Counted from the stretch's first letter, positions 22,062 through 32,684 are shown. The stretch is DNA of 64,000 nt from Cycas panzhihuaensis (GCA_023213395.1 CM041465.1:98897741-98961740); one strand, 5' to 3'. Notes: generated by a model from the sequence alone, not told the origin. Translations and numbers: made by a program.

Positions 22062-22955
22062 GGACAAGGAAAGAAAGTATCTCAGTAGAGAAAAATGTAC
22101 AATAAAGTCAGAGTTAAGGCAAAAGAGGCTTATATGGAAAGCAATGAATGGCCGTGAAGGGTAGGAGGACCTATCAATGAGGCTACCCAAAGAGGAAAGT
22201 AGGCTATCTGACCATTAGCTAAGAGCGAGCAGCACAAGGGCACCCTAGGGTGTCAAAGGTTGCTTAAGAAAGTAAAGAATGACTCTGAATAGATAAGGCA
22301 TCCCCTTTGGAGACCCTAGGGGCTAGAACGGGCTGCAAAAATGAGTCCAGGATGGTGAAAAGAGCCAAATGAGTATAAACTTAGGCATGCACGAGAGTGG
22401 CACATAAAATGAGACAAAAGGGCCTTACAAAAATGCATCGGTGAGGTGCCATTAATGCACATGAAGGAATGAGAAAAACGAAGGCTATGGAAGTGCAATG
22501 GGAAATAGGCCAGAAGGCAATGATGATCAAGGATGAGAAACAATCTCAAAGGCTATCATAGAAGTGGGAACAAAGAAAGCACATGTCGGGGACACTATCT
22601 ATATAAGGAAAATTGATGAAAATAAGATTCATTTTCACAGGCTCTCGAATGAATCCTGAGCCCTTCCCTTATACAGTAGAGCACCACCCAACTTCAAGGA
22701 CACGTAGAGAGAGATCTGACTATTGGATCGAGGCTAGGAGACAGCTGTTGGGACCAGAGTGACGAGATGGTGAGTGCTTGACCAGACCTAGTGAGTGGAT
22801 CTTCGAAACCATAACCCATCTCATGATTTAAAGTTTATAGCTTTTTGTTGAATTTATGTAGTTTCTTGGGCCCCATATGGGCGAAAAATAATCTCCAAGA
22901 GTCCAAACCAGACCCAGAGAGAGGCAAGACTGGGGCATTAGGTAGCCCTGGTCCC
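22062..22955. other. E2 spacer between second RNase H and antisense gene leader
   Basis: Conserved as DNA with E4 (about 55430-56300), for example the block GAGCACCACCCAACTT (22680-22695 in E2; 55962 onward in E4). No coherent coding frame. It may hold start signals for either the second RNase H or the antisense gene. Confidence 0.45.
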
Positions 22956-23200
22956 TGTGGGCCTGGTTGTGGCCCACTTTAGAAATTTTTTGGTTTTTTT
23001 TGGGTGGAAACCCCCCCCTTTTAGGGGGAGACGTTCACACCATGACAAAGATCACGGTGTCATGATCTTTACCGTGGGGCCCCGATCATCGCAGGACCTA
23101 AGCCAAACTCTGCGATACCATGAAGTTTGGTGTGGTGCGAAGCCAAAGTCGATAAAAATAAAGATGGGGGCCCAAAGGTCCCCAAATCTTGACCAAATGA
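22956..23200 (+). promoter_or_regulatory. E2 leader of antisense gene with U3-like module
   Basis: Contains two palindromic units (23043-23080 and 23104-23142: CAAACTCTGCGATACCATG then AAGTTTGGTGTGG), followed by AAAAATAAAG and a GGGGGCCC...GGTCCCC pair. The same order and strand occurs in the E3 LTR at 50656-50755. So the leader of the antisense gene looks like a second copy of LTR U3. Confidence 0.5.
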
Positions 23201-23309
23201 GGCTGAGAGACAGTCCAGAGTATGTAGGGATAAGCGTGAGTCAGATTTTGACTTGTTTTATGGTGTTTTGCAAGTCGTAAGTGTGGTAGAGAATTGCAAA
23301 AATATTGGC

Positions 23310-24520
23310 ATGGAAATGTTGAGCTTCATTGAGATGATAATTCGAGAAGATAGGCAGATCCTAGCAAGGTGTGGCCTACTGAAGGTCATGAGGATGCATC
23401 AATACATGTTAGACCAGAGGCTATTAGTAGATATAGTGTCCCATTAGGATAGACATAGGCATGTCTTCCATCTATCCCAAGTAGGGGACATATTGGTGAC
23501 ACTAGGAGACATCAGGAAGACATTGGGGGTATTGGCGACAAGGAGGCTGACAACACTAGGAACACTGCCCTGCAATGAGGCAACACACAAGGAGGCTTCT
23601 ACTTTCTTCACAGGCTCAGACAGGTGGAAGAGGCGAGGGATACCTTTCCAGAGCATGGTGATGTTAAGGATTCCTCATATGAAGAAGTTAATTGCATTGT
23701 ACTTTCTGTTCTAGATATCCTAGAAATAGACCTATAGGGACATATTGGGTGGCTGGATGGATGCGATACATAGATGTGAGATAGGGGAGAGGTTGGACTG
23801 GGCTACCCTCATAGCGGTGAACCTCGTCACACAACTGGACATCATTCAGGTAGCAGAGAAGGGTGGACTGTCATACAATACCCTATTAGAGTGTTGGTTT
23901 TTCAACTAATTTGGAATAGTGGCACCTACAGGGGGACCACACCCTATCTCAGAGTGGGCCCTAATGGTACACAAGTGGTAGACTAGGTTTAGAGGGACTG
24001 AGGACTAGGCTCATGTTCGTTGCTCGGTGGAGGCCACATCACTAGACCTCTTCACCATGATAGACTATATAGCAGATCCATACAGAGCGGTGAGGTGGGA
24101 TAGTAATGATGAGTCAAGCAAGGTAGGAGTGCCCTAGGAAATGATGAGGGTAATGATGGAGGTGATGGGGCCAGCCCATCATAAACTGCAGGAGAGGCAG
24201 GTCCATCAGGACCCGCAGGTAGAGAGGCAGGTCCATCAGGGACTGCAAGTGGAGAGGCAGGCTCCTCAGGAGCTGCAGAGGAGAGCAGGAGCCCAGTGAC
24301 ATGAGCCCAAAGGTTACAGATCATCAGGAGATCCAGAGAGGTATCTGCACTAACTGATGAGAGGAGGGACACCCCAGTTGCTGAGGCGATGGCTGAGGAG
24401 GTACTAGAGGAAGAGGAGGTACCTACAGTTGGTGGAGTGCCTGGGGTAAAGGCAGTCACCCAAGTCGAGGAGCTGGTGGTCACACCAAGTGAGATACGAC
24501 CTTCTCCTGTCGTCATTTGA
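23310..24520 (+). pseudogene. E2 antisense ORF1, plant-mobile-domain-like
   Basis: Opposite to gag. From ATG 23310: MEMLSFIEMIIREDRQILAR, then DQRLLVDIVSH and HVFHLSQVGDILVTLGDIRK, the PMD-type opening. Further on: FFTGSDRWKRRGIPFQS, LDWATLIAVNLVTQLD and a C-terminal part with three 10-residue repeats (ERQVHQGLQV type), then an acidic stretch EEVLEEEEVP. A frameshift lies near 24297. It ends at the TGA 24518-24520, at the same place as in E1 and E4. Stops (TAG at several Trp/Gln positions) show decay. The function of PMD proteins in transposons is unknown; host PMD proteins act in silencing. The acidic tail and repeats are specific to this family as far as I can see. Confidence 0.62.
24189..24278 (+). 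repeat. 30-bp tandem repeat in ORF1
   Basis: Three copies of a 30-base unit starting GAGAGGCAGGTCCATCAGG, in frame, encoding ERQ(V/A)(H/P)Q-type decapeptides. E4 has a looser version at about 57490-57590. Confidence 0.7.
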
Positions 24521-24604
24521 TTACCAGATATATATGTTATTTTAGTTTTGATTTAGCATGCATATAGACACGTACTAATATGTGACGTGTTGGATTACAG
24601 GTAT
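24521..24604 (+). other. AT-rich gap between antisense ORF1 and ORF2
   Basis: Follows TGA-TTACCAG and ends GGATTACAG. Present in E1 and E4 with similar composition. Could be a short intron (CAG|RT... to TTACAG|G) or just the gap between two ORFs. The shared TGA argues for two ORFs. Confidence 0.35.
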
Positions 24605-25203
24605 AGCAGATATCCAGAGACTAGTAGAGGTAATAGTCCAGGAGATGTTCCCCTGGACCTATGCAGAGGGGTAGCCTCCCATCTAGGTAGGTGATGAGCC
24701 CAGATCGGCAAGCGCCCATATGATAACATTCACCCCATTGGTGAGGGAGAGAAATGTGCAGATTACAAAGTCCTAGGAGTACGAGGCACATGCGGGATGG
24801 CAGCAGGCAAAGCTGGATACTACCCAGGCTCAGAGGGATGCCCTTTAGAGTTGGGTATAGGCACTAGAGGCTCAAGGAGGAGCCAGAGGGGATACAGAGA
24901 ACCGTATCCGACTAGTAGTGATGGAGGAGAATCTTAGGGGGATGGAGGAGAGGCTCCGTAGCCTAGAGAGCAATCGAGATCGTATCTAGGCCCGATATGA
25001 TCGACTGGTAGATGAGGTGGTATCGAGGTCGATGCGGAGTAAGACGCATACTCACACAATGGTGATGACCCCGAGGAGGCCACGAGATAAAGGGAGTGAG
25101 GCAGGGGGCTCCTAGAGACTAAGGAGGAGTCTAAGAGGGATGTCATCCCCAGGAGAGGGATCACATCAACCGGAAGATGATGCCCTAGGGGCGGGGCAGT
25201 AGT
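24605..25203 (+). pseudogene. E2 antisense ORF2, coiled-coil protein
   Basis: Frame begins ADIQRLVEVIVQEMFPWTYAEG and includes QQAKLDTTQAQRDAL and MEENLRGMEERLRSLESNRD, heptad-like and strongly charged, so a coiled coil is likely. A basic/Pro tail (TPRRPRDKGSEAGG) ends at a TAG (25201-25203). Bases from 25041 on are also present, nearly unchanged, in E4 from 58463. No known domain. With ORF1 it forms the opposite-strand gene of this gypsy family. Confidence 0.55.
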
Positions 25204-26445
25204 AGAGTAGTATATAGGAGTTTTTGTTTTAGACAGAGGAAAGCACAGACCTCTAGGGAGTCACCATATATAGTCACATGATTGTACCCTCCCTGCAAGG
25301 ACTCTGGCTTGCCACAAATGATGTACCATACCATTTGTATGATATGACACACATGATTATTTTGATGTATATAGATGGGGTGATTGGTATCCTAATCAAT
25401 GTATAATGATGCGTATCATAATATGTGATGGATGATATGTATTATTCTGTTTACATGTTTATGTATGTGTATGTATAAGGGTGCACGGATACACGAGGAT
25501 ATGTATGATTGTAGTTTAAGCTGATTATTATATGATTTATGTGTTATGATATTTGTTTGAGCTATATATATTTCCTTTCATGTAAGGCCATATTCCTAGC
25601 AGAGACACACACTTTCACCATGGGTGGCAGCGATAGATACATGTGAGGCTAGGAAATAGGGTGGTACACATGTCCACACGGGAGCATAGCGGGATATGCA
25701 AAGGAAATGCCAAATAGGACGGGAGTGATGACACTCTAGGATGTCATCCTAATTGGGGGCATTACCCAAATAGGAGGACAAGGTCCCAAGAGAAATGGGA
25801 ATAAGGGTTCTGTAGGAGGAACCAAAAAGGATCGAGAGGGCCACCCTGAGCCATCATTCTGCCTGTGGCTAGGAGGAATGGGAACAAGATTAGGATGGTA
25901 GTTTAGGCTCATTTCAGAGTGTAAAGAGAGAAGGGAACGTGCCTAACCCACACAGGGGTAGGGGTAGGCACACGTAGAATCAGAGATAGGTGATGAAGGG
26001 TAGGCCCTGTATGGCTAGGCCTACCAGTAAACTCACTATGGTCAGAACCAAATGACTGCAACAGACCTGACACATAACAGATCACGTGGAAAGGTTACGT
26101 CTGAGTAGTAGTGGCTCTAGTCCTAGGTAAGGATCTAGACCGTGAAGGAGAAGTGCCTCCATGAGTGGCTCGTCGATATGGATGCCTACGTGGGACTGCT
26201 TAGGGAGGGCGAGAAGGTAAAAGAAGTGGCTGGTTTAGAACCAATAGCTCAGGAGCTAATGTAGAATGAAGAGGAGTAGGAACATCTGGTCAAGATATCC
26301 CCCTAGGTGCTTGTGAAACCAAGGTATCACATCGAGGAGAGGGCTCATAACCCTTGCTATCCAACTCAGAATCACTCATGATGGCTAAGTAACAGTAATT
26401 ACCTATACTAATAGGGGAAAACCTGACTAGGTTTGGCTCATGACA
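25204..26445. other. E2 spacer spanning the pol deletion
   Basis: On minus, sequence from after the protease (SDSELDSKGYEPSPRC and on) runs into sequence that matches E1 just after integrase (CTCTGAAATGAGCC, about 25908-25921). RT, RNase H and integrase, about 2.8 kb in E1, are missing. Bases 25979-26142 (164 bp) are further absent from E4. Confidence 0.65.
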
Positions 26446-27290
26446 TGGCATAAGCTCTAACTGATGAAGGTCGATCTCCTAAAATAAAGGTTCCACAGAA
26501 GGGGTAGCCTCCTCAGGATCGCTATCTTCATCATTAAAGATAGCCTGGCAGGCTGGATAAGAGGTGTGATATGGCATAGGCTCATGGGCGATAACTTTAA
26601 CTCGTCCTTCATGGACAAATTTAAGTTACCCCTAATGTGAGGAGCAGATTGCTCCCATTTGGTCAAGCCATGGTCAGCCCAATAAGAGGTTGTACTCCAC
26701 ATCGATGTCAAGTATAATAACTTTGACAGAAATGGTCTTCCCTCCTAAGGTGAGGGAAAGGGAGACTGTCGCTAAGGGGGACTTCTCAATCCCATCATAC
26801 CCTTGGCATTTCTAAGGGACAGACTCAAGAGCCACTATGCCTAGCTCCTTGAGCATACATCCAACTATAGCATTAACCGAGGAGCCATTATCTACAATGG
26901 TCCTCTTTATGATAAAATCAGGAGTGTTAACAGAAATGACAAATGGGTAATGCAAAAGCTTCTCCCATTCACTGGGAGATGGGAGATCTTGGGGATCGAA
27001 TGAGATGCCAGGTGGTCCATGGGAGGTAGCACCTACTGCATGGATGGAAGCATCTTATTGGCCAAGAGCTTCAAGAAGAATAGCGCATTACTCAGGGAGG
27101 CTTCTCAAGACATCCATCAAGGACATCCTTGTAGCGACGGTATGGAGCTCATCAATGATAGAGAAGGGCTTCCCTTTCGTAGTAGGTTGGGGAAGTACCC
27201 TTCAAAAATCGTAATGACCAAGGCATACGGAAACAGTCTTGGGAAGTGCAGGAGCTTCTGGAAAAGAAGTTTCTGGAAGAGGATCAAGGT
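26446..27290 (-). pseudogene. E2 aspartic protease
   Basis: On minus the frame runs from ALPKTVSVCLGHYDF through GKPFSIIDELHTVATRM to the catalytic loop KRTIVDNGSSVNAIVG (about 26865-26910) and ends VEYNLLLG-stop-PWLDQMG. The VDNGSS loop is intact; a TAG replaces the Arg/Gln of LGRPWLD and others break the frame. It would process gag. E4 has the same gene (59704-60548), including the same stops. Confidence 0.78.
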
Positions 27291-29700
27291 GAGATGTGGA
27301 CGAAGAGGTGCCAGTGGCTTCTTTGGCAGCTTGAGACCGGGTTAAGGCATATAGAGGGGTAGTCTCAAGCATCTGGATCACCTTCTTTCCCTTATTTCAC
27401 GACCATAAAGGTGAAGGGATATGACAGTCTAAGGAATGCGAGGAAGAAGATGAACCATGCGTGCCCTTTCCTTTACTTTGTGAAGGGTGAGAATTCAGAG
27501 ATCTTCCCCGGTTCTAGTTGTTCTTTGGTTGAGCGTTATGATCACGCTCCTCATACTTGGAGACCAGATCCCTATGGACCGATTGGTCGAGGTTGGGCCT
27601 TGAGGCCCATTTGGGAGATGAGTCACATTGCGAGGCATCCCTAGGATGTTGAACCTGACAACGTACATTGTCATGGAAACATTTACCATAAACAAAACAC
27701 CACTTCTTCTCAAGCAAGGAATCAGTTCTACTTGATTGAGAGGGCTGAGTGTTGCCACCCTTGGGAGGAGCGGCCTAATAAGCTTGTTGGATTTGTTTGT
27801 TGGATGTGGGTGACGAAGGAGCTTGAAGTTTAAGTTCCTTCATCGTACGTTCGCATGAACGTATAGTATAAGTGAGTGGGTTTAGGTTCTTCTCGGTTGA
27901 GTGAGAAGAAGACCTAGCAGATTGTTGTGGTTTGGTTTCTTTGGTTTGGGGTGGTGCCTCACATCATTATGAGGGCTTAAGGGGATTTTTGAGTCCAACC
28001 TAGATCTCAATAGCTTCAAGTGCTAAGCACTTTGTGATGGTAGAATCACATGTGGTTGCCCCCATCTTAAGGACTTCCACATGGACTTCAGGATGAAGTG
28101 CATTAATGAAGAGGTCTCTCTTCAATTCCTCAGGCAAAGTAGCCTTAGTGGAATGGAGGAGGTCATAGAATTACCACACAAAGTCATGATTCATCTCATC
28201 GTGACCTTATTTAATCGAAAGGAGGGGTTTTATTCCACTTTCAAATAGACGAGCCATATTAAAATAGTTGATGAATTCATCCATAAGTTGCTGGAATGAG
28301 AAAATAGAATGGGCAGGCAAGCGATAAAACCATTTAAGGGCATTGCCTTGTAAGGATCGTGGAAATAATTTCATTAGTATGTGACAATAGTCCCAGTAGT
28401 CTATATGCGCCATAAAGAAACTACAAAAACTACAGACGTGCTCTACTAGATCCTGTGATGAAGTTCCATCGAACTTAGGAACTTTGGGAGGATGAGGCGG
28501 TAAGTTGGTTCTTAGCACCTCAATAGATAATGGTGTAGATCTATAATCCATAAAGGGATGTGCCCTCACTTGTATCATAGGATCAACAAATGATGTGGTA
28601 GGTAATGGACAAGGAATAGATGGAGGTGGAAGGCCCATCCCTCCTTGAGGAAATGTCCCTTATTGGAAAGAGACTTGAGCATAAGTGCCTTGAAAGGAAG
28701 TTGGGTTTCCTTGCAAAGGTGCAGCATAAGGAGCTATGCAGGATGGTGGAAACGAGGGGTGAGGGACTGAGTTTTGTCCATATGGGCCACCCGTGGGTGG
28801 CGCGACCCTATATGAATGTAAAGGGTCCACCCCATAAACCAGAATGTGGTTCCCTTTACTATGCTCCCAAGGCTGAGATGTATAGCCTGGGGGTACGTAA
28901 AGAGAAGGACCACTAGACTATGGGGATCCCACATGACTAGTAGTAGGGGTGTTAGTAGGACCTCTAGGCCTACTAGAAAATGCATATGCCACATTAGGAG
29001 TGACATGTTGGCTTAACTAGGAAAATATATGCTAACCCCAATATAGAAGAAAGACATACTGTGAGAGGGCCCCGAATAGTTGGGATCGTGATGAGGAATA
29101 GAAGGTGCAATGGATATCCCTAGGGTAGATGTAAAGATCAAATAGGGTAGATGTGTAGGCATAAAGGGGTTGCTTGTTGCGAGAGATATAGATGCAGATG
29201 AAGACAGTAGGATAGGTGTGGATGAAGAAGGTGCCCCACCATGCAAGGCATCTTCAAAGCATCTAAGACGTGATTGAAGATGAGCAGCATAAAAGCACTC
29301 GTTAAGAGCTTCAACCACGTCGGTAGGAGGGGTATCCACGCAATCGTAGGAGGTAGACAAGACCTCAAATTAAGTAGATACCTAAGGCAATCCTCATAAG
29401 AATCACCACCTGGGTGATGAATCTCAAGAGACGATGGGCCCTCTAGTTATGGAGTAGAGGGATGGGCATTAAGTGGGCAATGTTGATCACCTGAATAGCA
29501 AATAGGATCATCACCCTCTTGGGTGGACCTTGGAAAAGATGTGGGGAACTTATGAGCTCCCGAAGTAAAGGCATGATAAGCCCAATCTAAAGGGTATCCT
29601 TCCACTGTTAAATCAGAATCCGACGATGGAAGAGGGCAGTATGCAGGATCTTCTAACAAATGGGACAAACCTCGTAGGCAACGTAAGAAGCATCACATAC
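27291..29700 (-). pseudogene. E2 gag
   Basis: The core retrotransposon gag domain is at 28207-28638: PKFDGTSSQDLVEHVCSF, LMKLFPRSLQGNALKWFYRL, SFQQLMDEFINYF. Upstream is a long Pro/Ser/Tyr-rich region with frameshifts (to about 29700); downstream is a knuckle WCFVYGKCFHDNVRC at about 27665-27715. The spacing C-x2-Y-x4-H-x4-C fits the CHHC knuckle of Tat-type gags with the first His changed to Tyr (CAT to TAT). Gag forms the particle and binds RNA. Stops and frameshifts are shared with E4, so they predate the duplication. Confidence 0.8.
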
Positions 29701-29837
29701 AAAACTTTCTAATGCGTTAGAAGAAAAAGAATATAAATATGTGTTGGGGGCTACCCAACGAAAGAGGTAAGTGGAGAAAACTACCAAAAGATAGTAGCAT
29801 CAACAAAAAGGGATAGGAACTAGCTTCCTTACTAGTA

Positions 29838-29857
29838 GGTCCCCAGTATGGTTGCCA
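29838..29857 (-). other. E2 primer-binding site
   Basis: Minus strand TGGCAACCATACTGGGGACC, one base from the LTR end. It resembles the TGGCGAC...CTGGGGA sites of Tat/Ogre elements; the tRNA is not certain. Confidence 0.6.
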
Positions 29858-31962
29858 GTGGAAGTGCATCTATAGGATATTCACTATGCTCAATAGGAAT
29901 GAAGATGGTCAACAGTTGATGTTGAGGGTATGGATGAGAACCTACAAGCAAAGGGAACACCATGTAGGGCATCTGTACGCTGGAGCACAAGTTTGGGACT
30001 CACGAATGGAACCCAACTACCTTATAGTAGCTTTCAATCTGAAAGAAAAGGTGCATGCAGGGGTAGCCTGGATGGTCTCAAGAGGAAGGTCCTCCCACCC
30101 TTGATTGGCCAGAAGAGAAGAAGAAGAATCCTCGATGGGTTTTCCTATGACGAAGGAAAACAAAGGTGATAGGGTATAGGCAAAGGGCCTAGGATGAATG
30201 TGAGTAAGCTTCCCTAGATTATTTGGTTTAGATAAATACAACTAAGGGAAGAAGTAAAGAGATGGACTAAAGGCAACTCTCTCCTTTTCTCTCTCTTTCA
30301 CTCAATATGCAAAGGACAAGAGAAAGCAAAAGGAAGTACAAGTGTTTCGCATGTAAGCAAGCAAGCTAGACGAAATGCATGTATGGGTATTTTCACGATG
30401 GATAGGATAAAGGAGGAGGAATGTATTTCCTACTATGCCCTTTCCTATAAAAAGCAAACATGTGACGTTCTTATGTAAAATATGCAAGTGGCTAATTAAT
30501 TTCTCCTTTTTACTCTTATGTAACCTATTAGATTAATATAATAAATTCTGTACAAAAGCAAAAAAAGAAAAAGGGGTGATGGGAAAGAGGGACAGAACGT
30601 ACCTGGAAAGTGTGGCAGTCGATGAAGGACCTTGCTTGTGTGCAATATACGCCCTCTCACCAATCGGTTAATGTATGATCAAGGTTGATGCAGAAGATAG
30701 GGGCTTCCTTACCTTCCCCTTATAAGAGATAAGCGGGATGGAAAAGATAAGGGAAGCAAATGAAATGAAAGAGGAAAGGAGGGTAAGGGCTTACCCTAAA
30801 CTAGACATCCTTTCTCTTCATGGATGTTGCTTTGAACTTGCACACATAAGAGCTTCTCCCTTCTAAGAAGGGGCTACAAGAAAGCTATATGTATGCAAAT
30901 ATATGTAATGTGAATGCTAAAACATTATATTTAAATTAAAGTAACTACTACTGCAAACAACTCAACTTTCTTAAAGTAAACCACACATGTCAAGCAAGAA
31001 AAATGGAAGGGTAGCCTCTGGATGGAAAAACCCTCTGCTAAAGTTCTCCAGGCAGCATTTAGGTATAGCAAGTTAGGGGTATGTGGCAGTTTGTGGACAA
31101 CCAACAAGCATGAGAATGTGTGGGGCAAGATGTTGGAGAGATACTAAGGTAACAGAGTCACTATGGATAACGATCTGTCACACAAGTCTCACCAAAGACC
31201 TTAAGGGATACCCGGCAAAGTTAGGGGCACGAAGGAGGCCCAAAAGAGGGGCGTGCAGGACTAGAATTAGCACAATAAGGGCTACGTACACTAATATCTA
31301 GCACATGCCAAGACTCCACCTTTTTCTAGTTAACTCAAGGAAAGCATTAGCGCAGGAGAAGAAAGATGGGAAGGGGTTTACCCTTGGGGAGTAGGTCTGA
31401 GTGGGATGGATCCCTTCTTGCTCCCTTCACCTAGTCTTTATGAGCCTTCTCTCGCTACTTTCTTGAAGAAAACTAGTGGAGAAATGGGGTGAAAATCTAA
31501 GAGTACAGAGTTAAACTCAAAGAAAGACAATTTTTACTATAGCCAAAAGGGAAGAGAGTAGGAAAATATACTTAAAAATGAGTCTAATATGGAAAGAATA
31601 CATATAAAATTCTAAAAATAAGACAAAGGTACCTACTGGGCTAAGTCTAGGGTAGATTTTCCCCTGTAACCAGCAAGAAAGAGGAGTTCCTATAGGGTTT
31701 ACAGGAGGTTTCCTTAAGAAAGGCTATGGAAGACACTTGCTGAGGTGTATTTGAAGGAGAAAAACAAAAATCTTGTTTGAAAGTACTTGGAGGAGGGCCT
31801 CCCACCACGGAGAAGAGCTGTTGCAAGTGGGTCCTGAGCTAGAGTAGTAGGAAACGTAGGATTGCAGAAGTACCTATGGAAGGGAGGAGGAAAAGAGCAG
31901 AAATGCAGCAGTAGAATATCAAGTTGGAGAGCTAAGAGATGTGAAATGATGAACTTTTTGGG

Positions 31963-31969
31963 ATTTATA
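31963..31969 (-). promoter_or_regulatory. TATA box, E2 5' LTR
   Basis: TATAAAT on minus in the context GGGTATAAATCCC, about 713 bases into the LTR. Confidence 0.65.
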
Positions 31970-32092
31970 CCCATATCAACCCTAATCGAGTGTTTAGGGC
32001 ATGAATAGGGTTGAGTTGAGCACGTGGGCCATGTGACAATTCTACGAAAAAGGTAAGAATTTCCATGGCATATATAAAAAATAAGTTGCAAC

Positions 32093-32155
32093 AGTCGCAC
32101 TACAATAAACTTCGCAGTAAACTTTATGGTACCGCTTAGTTTATAGTAGTGTGGG
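32093..32155 (-). promoter_or_regulatory. U3 palindrome, E2 5' LTR
   Basis: Core 32118-32143: TAAACTTTATGG then TACCGCTTAGTTTA, preceded by a second half-copy (CAATAAACTTCGCAG). Confidence 0.65.
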
Positions 32156-32415
32156 GCCAGAAAGCTAGAATGGCAATGATTAGGGTTCTTGGAGCCCTAA
32201 AAGAGGTACATCAGGCCTTAGGAGGGGCTGGCCCTCTTGTCCAGGTGGCTAGGGTCAGTCTGGGAGGCATATGAACTAGACCTAATAAAGTATCAAGGGC
32301 TAAAGTTCCTAGAAAGGTCATGACAGGGACACAGGCTCAAGGTATGAGCAGATCATACTAGTTTAGTGAGGCTTAAGGCGATGTGGAGGTGGCGCAGAGG
32401 GTCGTACAGTCCTAT

Positions 32416-32467
32416 GGGGATGCCTACCTTACAGAAATATAGGGGATGCCTACCTTACAGAAATATA
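32416..32467. repeat. 26-bp tandem duplication in E2 5' LTR
   Basis: Two identical 26-base units starting GGGGATGCCTACCTTACAG. The 3' LTR has a single copy, so it arose after insertion. Confidence 0.85.
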
Positions 32468-32684
32468 GGTCCCATGGGTTGTCATAGGCTCACAATACGA
32501 CAAGCAGCATGATCAAGCAAATGAATGCAAGGTGATCATACAAATGAAGTTGTCAGTCATGCAGTAAGGCAATACTTCTGTCAACCTTTCTAAGGAAACA
32601 GTAAAAGTGAAAAGGGAGAAGCATACCTATGCTTACCTGAGTTGACCTATCCATATCCATTCCCGGTAGCCAGGAAACACATAT

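Larger units (their letters stand above)
18427..32679 (-). mobile_element. Gypsy element E2 inserted in copia C1
   Basis: Full-length in structure (14.25 kb) on the minus strand: 5' LTR 29859-32679, primer site, gag, protease, a deletion in place of RT/RNase H/integrase, the opposite-strand PMD-like gene, second RNase H, polypurine tract, 3' LTR 18427-21189. Flanked by perfect CATAT. Lack of RT and integrase suggests a non-autonomous derivative. Between about 29880 and 30240 the 5' LTR differs from the 3' LTR by about 42 of 365 bases, mainly transitions, so the insertion is old. Confidence 0.88.
29859..32679 (-). repeat. E2 5' LTR, 2821 bp
   Basis: Plus strand starts TGGAAGTGCATC and ends AGGAAACA. 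Contains the GGTAAG block (30712-30728), a TATA element (31963-31969), the palindrome (32093-32155) and a 26-bp duplication (32416-32467). Its first roughly 900 bases (plus coordinates to about 30760) match E4 at about 99%. Confidence 0.9.

Noticed and set aside
27019-27345. 108-codon plus-strand frame, also at 60277-60603
   Set aside because: Shadow of the protease/gag frame on minus, which carries clear family motifs.
28620-28916. 98-codon plus-strand open frame, conserved at 61865-62161
   Set aside because: Exactly opposite the gag region; it is conserved only because the DNA is duplicated. No motif.
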